DNA of 64,000 nt from Pleodorina starrii. Lineage: Eukaryota; Chlorophyta; Chlorophyceae; Chlamydomonadales; Volvocaceae. A program made the translations under genes and the position numbers. The notes under the pieces are model-generated. The model was given only the letters and a program-made list of their open reading frames with translations, did no database searches and was not told the DNA's origin. Location: assembly GCA_030267565.1 (NCBI GenBank), contig BRXU01000019.1, positions 2,592,501-2,656,500 on the forward strand, given 5' to 3'. Positions 56,827 through 64,000 of the stretch are shown one piece after another (the stretch's first letter is position 1; each line of letters opens with the position of its first letter).

Positions 56827-58722
56827 CCCCCCGCCCCCCCGCCCCGCCCCCCCCCCCCGCCCCCCCCCCCCCCGCCCCCCCCCCGCCCGCCCCCCCCCCC
56901 CGCCCCCCCCCCCCGCACGCCCACCGCCCCCCGCCCCGCCCCCCCCCCCCCGGCCCCCCCCGCCCCCCCCCGCCCCCCCCCCGCCCCCCCCCCGCCCCGC
57001 CCCCCCCCCCCCCCGCCCCCCCCGCCCGCCCGCACCACCCCCCCCCCCCACCCCCGCCCCCCCGCCCCCCCGCCCCCCCCGCCCCCCCCCGCCCCCCCCC
57101 CCCCCCACCCCCCCGCCCGCGCCACCCCCCCCCGCGCCCCGCCGCCCGCCCCCCCCCCCGCCGCCCGCCGCCACCGCCCCCCCCCCCCCCCCCGCCCCCC
57201 CCCCCCCCCCCGCCCCCCCCGCCCGCCCCCCCCCCCCGCCCCCCCCCCCCCGCCCCCCCCGCCCCCCCCCCCCCCCGCCGCCCCCCCCCCCCCCCCCGCC
57301 GCCCACCCCCCCACCCCCCCCCCCCGCCCCCCCCCCCCCCGCCCCCCCCGGCCCCCCCCGCCCCGCCCCCCCCCCCCCCCCCCGCCCCCCCCCCCCCCCC
57401 CCCCCCGCCCCCCCCCGCCCCCCCCCCGCCCCACCCCCCCCCCCCCGCCCCCCCGCCCCCCGGCCCCCCCGCCCCCCCCCCCGCCCCCCCCCCCCCCCGC
57501 CCCCCCCCCCCCCCCCCGCCCCCGCCCCGCCGCCCCGCCCCGCCCCCCCCCCCCCCGCCCCGCCCCCCCGCCCCCCCCCCCCCCCCCCCCCCCGGCCCCC
57601 GCCCCTCCCGCCCCCCCCGCCCCCCCCCCCCCCCCACCCCCCCGCCCGCCCCCCCGCCCCCCCCCCCCCCCCCCCGCCCCCGCGCCCCCCCACCCCCCCC
57701 CACGCCCCCCCCCCACGGGCCCCGCCCCGCCCCCCCGCCCCCCCGCCCCACCACCCCCCCCCCGACCGCGACCCCCACCCCCCCCCCCCCCCCCGCCCCC
57801 ACCCCCCCCCCGCCCCCCCCCCCGCCCCCGCACCCCGCCCCCCCCCCCTGCCGCCCCCGCCCCCCCCCCCGCCCCACCCCGGCCCCCCCCGCCCCGCCCC
57901 CCCCCCCCCCGCACACCCGCCCCCCCCCCCGCCGCCCCCGCCCCCCCCCGCCCCCCCCCCCCCCCCCCGCCCCCCCCCCCGCCCCACCCCCGCCCCGGCC
58001 CCGCCCCGCCCCACCCCCCCCCCCCCCCCCCCGCCCCGCCCCGCCCCCCCCCCCCCCCCGCCCGCCCCCGCCGCCCCCCCGCCCCCCCCCCCCCCCCCGC
58101 CCCGCCCCCCCGCCCCCCCCCCCCCCCCCCGCCCCCCCCCCCCCCCCCCCCGCCCCCGCCCCCCCCCCCCCCCCCGCCCCCGCCCCCCCCCCTCCCCCCC
58201 CCCCCCCCCCCCGCCCGCCCCCGCGGCCCCGGCCCCCCCCCCCCTTCCCCCCCCCACCCCACCGCCCCCGCCCCCACCCCCTCCCCCGCCCCCCCCCCCC
58301 CCCCCGCCCCCCGCCCCCCCCGCCCCCCGCCCCCCCCCCAGCCCCCCCGCGCCCCCCCCCCGCGCCCCCCCCCCCCCCCCGCGGGCCCGCCCCCCCCCCC
58401 CCCCCCGGCCGCCCCCCCGCCCCCCCCGCCCCCCGACCCCGCCCCCGCCCCCCCGCCCCCCACCCCCCGCCCCCCGCCCCCCCCCCCCCCGCGCCGCCCC
58501 CCCCCCCGCCCGCGCGCCCCCCCCCCCCCCCCGCGCCCCACCGCCCCCCCCGCCGCCCCCGCCCCCCGCCGCCCCCGCCCCCGCCGCCCCCCCCCCCCGC
58601 CGCCCCCCCCCCCCCCCCCCGCGCCCCCCCCCCCCCCCCCGCCCCCCCCCCCCGCCCCGCGCCCGCGGCCCCCCCCCCCCCCCCGCCCCCCGGCCCCCCC
58701 GCCCCCCGCCCCGCCCCCCCCG

Positions 58723-58755
<33 letters not shown>

Positions 58756-59787
58756 CCCCCCCCCCCCCCCCGCCCCCCCCCCGCCCCCCCCCCCCCCGCC
58801 CCCCCGCCCCCCCCCCCCGCCCCCCCCCCCCCCCCCCGCCCGCCTCCCACGCCGGCCACCACCACCCCACCCCGCCCCCGACCCCCCCCCGCCCCGCCCC
58901 CGCCCCCCCCCCCCGCCCCCCCCCGCCCCGCCCCCCGCCCCCCCGCCCCGCCCCCCGCCCCCCCCCCCCGCCCCCCCCCCCCCCGCCCCGCCCCCCCCGC
59001 CGCCCCCCCCCCCCCGCCCCCCGCCCCCTCCCCGCCCCCCCGCGCGCCCGCCGCCCCCCCCCACCCCCCGCCGCCCCCCCCCCCCCGCCCCCCCCGCCCC
59101 CGCCCCCCCCCCCCCCCGCCGCCCGCCCCCCCGCCCCCCGGCCCGCCCCCCCGCCCCCCGGCCCCCCCCCCGCCGCCCCCCCCCCGCCCCCCCGCCCCCC
59201 CCCCCCCCCCCGCCCGCGCCGGCCCCCCCCCCCCCGCCCGCCCCCGCCCGCGCCCCCCCGCCCCCCCCCCCACCCCCCCCCCGCACCCCCCCCCCTCAGC
59301 GCGCCCCGCCGCCCCCCGCCCCGCCGCCCCCCTCCCGCCCCCCGCCCCCGCCCCGGCCCCCGCCCCCGCCCGCAGCCCCCCCGCCCCGCCCCCGCCCCCG
59401 CCCCCCGCCCGCCCCCCCCCCCCGCCCGCCCCCCCCCCCGCCCCCCCCCCCCGCCCCCCCGCCCGCCCCCCCCGCCCCCGCCCCCGCCCTCGACCCCCGC
59501 ACCGCACCCCCCCCCCCCCGCCGCCACCACCCCGCCCCCCCCCCCCCCCCGCCCCCGCGCCGCCGCCCCCACCCGCCCGCCCGCCCCCCCCCCCCCCCCG
59601 CCCGCCCCCCCCCCCCCGCCGCCCCCCCGCCCCCCCCCCCCCCCCCCGCCCCCCCCGCCCGCCCCCCCCCATCCCCCCCGCGCCGCGCCCCCCCCCCCCC
59701 CCCCCGCCGCCGCCCCCCCCGCCCCGCCCCCCCCCCGCCGCCGCCCCCCCCCCCGGACCCCCCCCCCCCCCCCCCGCCCCCCCCCCG

Positions 59788-59820
<33 letters not shown>

Positions 59821-60135
59821 CCCCACCCCCCCCCGCCCCCCCCCCCCCCCCGCCCCCCCCCCCCCGCCCCCGCCCCCCCCCCCGCCGCCCCCCCCCCGCC
59901 CCCGCGCCCCCCCCCCCCCCCCGCCCCCGCCCCCCCGCCCCCCCCCCCCCCCCGGCGCCCCCCCCCCCCCCGCGCGCCGCCCGCCCGCCGCGCCCCCGGC
60001 CCCCGCCCTCCCGCCCCCCCCGCCCCCCCCCCCCCCCCCGCCCCCCCCGCCGCCGCCCCCCCCGCCGCCCCTCCCGCCGCCACCCCCCCCCCGCCGCCGC
60101 CGCCCCCCCCCCCCGACGCGACCACCACCCCGCCC
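51222..60135. repeat. Nearly 9-kb tract of almost pure C with isolated G
   Basis: Runs of about 5-20 C are separated by single G; A and T are rare. The edges (51.2-51.7 kb and 59.9-60.1 kb) show clearer CCG trinucleotides. With almost no A or T there are no stop codons, so frames of up to about 3,300 codons are open on both strands without coding meaning. This may be a real G-quadruplex/i-motif-forming satellite or a badly read trinucleotide array. Confidence 0.95.
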
Positions 60136-60176
60136 CCCGCCCGCCGCGTCAGCCCTCTGGCAGGGTAGGTGCAGAA

Positions 60177-60324
60177 CAGCATGGCTCGCCTCTTTTGTCC
60201 GGAACCTCCATTTGAACCCCCAGCATTTGCCTCCCCCCAGGACGGGTAGGTTTGCAAAATGCTGGCTCTCCTTTTTGTCCGGCCCCCTCATTTTGACCCC
60301 CTGAATTCTGCCTCCCTCCCCATA
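60177..60324. repeat. Imperfect direct duplication of about 62 bp
   Basis: Two copies (about 60178-60240 and 60262-60322) share CTTTTTGTCCGG-like, CATTTTGACCCCC-like and TTGCCTCC-like blocks. It begins right at the edge of the poly-C tract. Confidence 0.75.
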
Positions 60325-60719
60325 GTCCTGCCTGTCGCCCCCTCGCAGCCCGTGCCCTGTGCCACCACAACAGGTGAATTGTTCATTCGATAACCAGCTT
60401 CACTCGGCACAGTCATTGCCACAGACCGATGGTGTACATCCACCATGAGTCACGGCAGGCCAGCGCCCGCGTTTGTATTGGCAACAAGGGGATGCCGGTT
60501 CAGAAAGATTTCCCACCCAACCCTCGGGGGGCCCGCATGCTTGCCCAAACCCCTGCCCAGCCTGGGTGCCGTCTCGACTGTAAAGCTGCGTTGCCTTATG
60601 AAATGGAGTTGACTGTTGACGGCGCTTTTCGAGCTCACTAGGTCCATGCTTGTCAACACCCGCCATTCCTAACCGTGACTGTAAGGTAACTGCGGCCCCC
60701 CGCACCCACTGCAGGAATT
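60325..60719. other. No feature recognised
   Basis: The composition is mixed. A plus-strand frame (60429-60641) of 70 codons has no recognisable motif. Confidence 0.4.
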
Positions 60720-61226
60720 CTATACGGGCCCTGAGCGGCGCAGCGGTTTCCGGCACGCGTTAAGCTGCAAAAAGCCGTCGGTTTGGAGCCACATGGACGC
60801 TGTGCCATCCTTCCCACTGCGGTGGTGGGTGCAGGAGGCCCAGGAGGAGTGTGCTGTCAGGGCAATGAGCGCGTCGCGTTTGTCATCTACTCCCGACATC
60901 GTGCCGTGCCCGTACGGACCACCGGCTTCCGTCAGTACGTGCGAGTTTGGGACGAGCTCTTCGTGGCAGACGAGGTAGTCATTTTGAACCCATTCGTCAA
61001 TGGCGTAGGGGTACATTTTGCGTGTCCGTGGGGTGGTGTCCACCTCGGGTGCATCGCGCTTTTGCCACCACGACGTATCCGTGCACCAGCCCAACCCTGC
61101 CCCATTTTGCGGTCCGGCACTCTTTTTCGGGGTTCTCGTGCCCTCCAATCCGGACACCGCGCCGTGCAGCAAACTTGGGGCACACAACCCCACATCCCTT
61201 TCAACTCGCTTCCGCCACTTCACCAC
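60720..61226 (-). CDS. Hypothetical protein, 168 residues
   Basis: I do not recognise this frame. Its middle reads like ordinary protein (YPYAIDEWVQNDYLVCHEEL, then VPNSHVLTEAGGPYG), while the rest is less convincing. It has no neighbours in the same direction, no clear promoter, and could be a chance frame or an old element fragment. Confidence 0.2.
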   Translation of the reverse strand: MVKWRKRVERDVGLCAPSLLHGAVSGLEGTRTPKKSAGPQNGAGLGWCTDTSWWQKRDAPEVDTTPRTRKMYPYAIDEWVQNDYLVCHEELVPNSHVLTEAGGPYGHGTMSGVDDKRDALIALTAHSSWASCTHHRSGKDGTASMWLQTDGFLQLNACRKPLRRSGPV

Positions 61227-64000
61227 CTATGCACTCTCAGGCCTGCGCTCTACCAGTCCGCTGACTACGTGAACAATCGCCCGGGACCGAGCGTCACGCA
61301 AACGTCATGGATTCAGCCTCGATTTGCTGCCAGTGCAGCATACATGTTGCCACCCTCGGCACCTCGGCCAGCCGCCGCGGCAGGAACCCGCGTGCAGCCG
61401 CGCAAGACAGCGCCAGCCGCCGGCCGCCCGTCCGCCGCCCCCGCGCGGAGCTTCCGCCTCCGCCGCGTTCAGCCGACCGCCGCGGCGCCGCATCGCCGCC
61501 GTCCGCGCTACGTCGCGTTTCGCGGTGCGCGAGGGCTGCCCGCGGGAGCCAGCCGATTGATGTGGAATGCGCTTCTCGCGGCAGCTAGCTGCCTGCAGGC
61601 CTCACGGCTGCAGGGCAGTCTGCCTACTCGTAGTATGGCCTTGAGTTCTCTGACCATGCCACAGTATCGTGGTCCTACCTATCTTATTTGGTGAGTGTTG
61701 CGCAGGGTGACTGGGTTTTCGGTGTGGGCAATAGCGTGTTGTTCGGCTGCTCTTTATTATTACACTTTGTGCGTACTACCCCAAAAGGTTCGTATGTCAG
61801 TAGTTGACGGTAGGCGTTAGCAGAGTGTGGCAGCGCGCCGGTCTCAGGTGTCGTTTATTTTCTTGATGATAATGCTCTCCCAGTTGATGTGGGATTTTTG
61901 TGTGTGTCAGCTCTCGCCGGAGCGGTCGGGGGCATGGTATCTTGCCGTACAGCACCGTAGCCGTTTTTTTCTGGCCTGCTATTGTGAGTGTCTTAGCCAT
62001 TGACAGGTCCCATGAACTGTGCTCTGGAATTTTTGACCTCGGGGTTTTTCTGTTGCGCGGTTGTGTACTCCCGTCCCAATCCAATCTATTGTCTTTTGAG
62101 GATGAGTGTCGTTAGAGGACGAGAGACTTATGATTCGTAGCATTGATTGTTATTGTTGTTGGTTATCTTTGCATTTTGTATTCTTTCTTAAGGGTGTTTG
62201 ATTACGCCGCACGGACACTGAGGGACAAAAAGAATGAAGTAAATACTTTCTTGACCATAGTAGTAACAGCCAAACTTGACAAACAATTCCGCACAGTACC
62301 CACTCGCCCGTACACTACTGTATGCTTCGGTGTACGGTAGTGCGGGGAAACGCTGGCCGCTCGCGGATCTGGGCCCAATCCACCTTATCTATGCCGCACC
62401 TCCGTGCGCTTCCTCTTGCCCCTGGCCGCCCTTTAGTATACACCCTCCTTCTGTATGTGGCGGCGACTTAGTTTATACACTACCTAGCAGCCCCTTGCCT
62501 GGTGCCCCTTTCCGGCTGCCTGCCCTCCTAGCTGCCCTTCCCGGTGTACTCCCCTCCTCTGACTCCGCCGTTTGGAACCCCGCTCCCGATATCTTGTGCC
62601 TTGCCTCGGTGACCTATATCAGCTGCACTCCTTTTTGGACCTATGCCCTAGAAGATTTCTTTGGGGGTCTTGCCCTTGTCGTTGTACAGAGGCCTACAAA
62701 TATTGCACTCCTGGCGGTGGCGCCCGAAGGGACAGCTGTGGCCGTCTTCTGCTGCGGGAAAGATCGGGAGATGCACGACCACTAGGGGGAGGAACCGCTG
62801 TCACGACACACCGCGTCTTTGACACAGTGTCCGCTAGCAACGACGCTGACAGTAGGTGAAGATCCGAAGTGATGAAGTCCGTAGTCGGTTAAGGATGGTC
62901 GTACGTGAAGTATCTGGTCTGGAGCCTGTCGTACTTTGTGGGAAATATAGGTGATGCTAGGCTCCTTGCAGGGTGCTTGTTGAGATACTTGCTCCATACC
63001 TGCAGAACAGTTTGGTATGTTATTGTAAGCTGTATTCACAGCAGGCTCTGGCGACAGGACAATAGGCCGCCCGCCCAGCCCTGGGCAAGGCGGGGGACGT
63101 TCAACAGTCGAGCCAGGCCATGTACACAATGTGTTGCTGCAGGCGCCGTTCTCCGCCAGCGGTTTGTTCTGGGCTCGCTGTTGGGAGTTACGCCTTGCCC
63201 GCGGTGCGTTCGCCCACGCTGGGCATGGTCTATCTCTGTCCATCCGCACCAACCCGATTCGCGCGCGGCTGAGAGCTTCGGTGCCAATTCGGGCCCGTTT
63301 GGCTCCGAGTCAGCCCGCCCGCCCCGGCCCTTCCCGGGTGTGTTTGGACTCCGTTATCTGCTCGGGGCGCTCCTTCGGTGAGCGGTTTCGGTCTGCACGA
63401 TGAGGCAGAGACAGGGGCGCAGGTGCTCAGCTCGGGCGTGTCTCAGTCCCCACTCTGCCGTTCGTGGGCTGTCCGCGCGACCGGCGCTGTCCACTAACCG
63501 TTTCCGTATCCAGTTCCCCCGCGGGTCCCCTCCCCGCTGTGCTTCGGGATCCACGATTGGCGACCCCCCCCCCCCCCCCCCCCTGCCTTTTCTCCCGCCC
63601 AATCCGGGCTTCTCCGCCGGTCTTCCGTGCTGGGCACCGTGGCAGGTGCGAGGGCGCGGTTAGGCGATCGGGTGGCGTGGAAGCGCCGCGGTCGCCCGTC
63701 CCCCTTGCGCCGGTCCTCTTTCTGTTCTTTCGTCTGTGATTTCGTGCCGCCACCGCCCGCAACGCCCTGAGGGATGCCGATTTGGGCGTGGCGAGCGGCC
63801 GCCTGGCTTGCTGGCTTCGGGGCGGCTCCGAGCACCCCGCCGCCATCCGTCGAGCAGGCCCCGGTTAACCCGCAGGTGTGGCGGAGTCAACCCGGAGTTC
63901 TGGGTGCCCCTGTCGGGCAAAACACAAGCCTCCAGCAGCTGCCAGGGACGCCTGGAGCCACACCACATTCTGGTCGTCGTGCCTCAAAGCCTCCCCCTAT
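61227..64000. other. Right-end region with no supported gene
   Basis: 61.3-61.6 kb is GC-rich low complexity. 61.65-63.05 kb is distinctly AT-richer, like the blocks at 8 kb and 21-24 kb. A plus-strand open stretch at 62276-62785 begins without ATG and shows no motif. A C-run of about 20 bases lies at 63567-63585. Confidence 0.4.

Noticed and set aside
50226..60257. A 3,343-codon minus-strand reading frame and similar giant frames on the other strand
   Set aside because: The sequence lacks A and T, so stop codons cannot occur. Several frames on both strands are equally open and consist only of Gly/Ala/Arg or Pro/Ala/Arg.
62276..62785. 169-codon plus-strand frame in the right-end region
   Set aside because: It begins at a TTG, has no motif and lies in an AT-richer region without other gene signs.

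Overview
The window looks like nuclear DNA of a volvocine green alga (Chlamydomonas relatives). The signs are very high GC with GC-rich third codon positions, many short introns, telomere-like CCCTAAAA stretches, TGTAA-type polyadenylation signals, and a membrane-anchored PAS protein family that is greatly expanded in these algae. No database search was possible. Gene calls rest on translating the sequence, on recognised motifs, and on phase-consistent splice junctions worked out by hand.

Layout. (1) 1-20465, minus strand: a 29-exon gene for a TmcB/TmcC-like protein with an N-terminal multi-pass membrane region, a helical linker, three PAS-type modules and a low-complexity tail that runs off the left edge. 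Its introns hold most of the repeats in this part. (2) About 20.9-25.9 kb: a less GC-rich stretch with no gene I can support. It holds the PAS-gene promoter on the right flank of that gene and the 3' region of the next. (3) 25956-32587, minus strand: a complete 7-exon gene for a DUF676-type serine esterase/lipase, with a roughly 1,000-residue insertion between the catalytic Asp and His. (4) 33034-44571, plus strand: a complete 20-exon gene for glycyl-tRNA synthetase (686 residues from the AUG). It is preceded by an in-frame, AUG-less extension that reads like a mitochondrial presequence. The lipase and synthetase genes diverge from a shared spacer of about 350-450 bp. (5) 44.6-49.9 kb: synthetase 3' region and intergenic DNA. 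(6) 49.9-51.2 kb, minus strand: a possible Ala-rich gene fragment. (7) 51.2-60.1 kb: almost 9 kb of nearly pure C with scattered G. (8) 60.1-64.0 kb: a short direct duplication and DNA in which I recognise no gene.

The most interesting signals are an array of about a dozen perfect short hairpins inside a synthetase intron, the non-AUG presequence of the synthetase, the 9-kb poly-C block, several families of short dispersed elements shared by introns of different genes, and a consistent rule that introns start G-rich and end C-rich on the sense strand. The genes do not form an operon or pathway: a membrane PAS sensor, a lipid esterase and a translation enzyme simply lie side by side.
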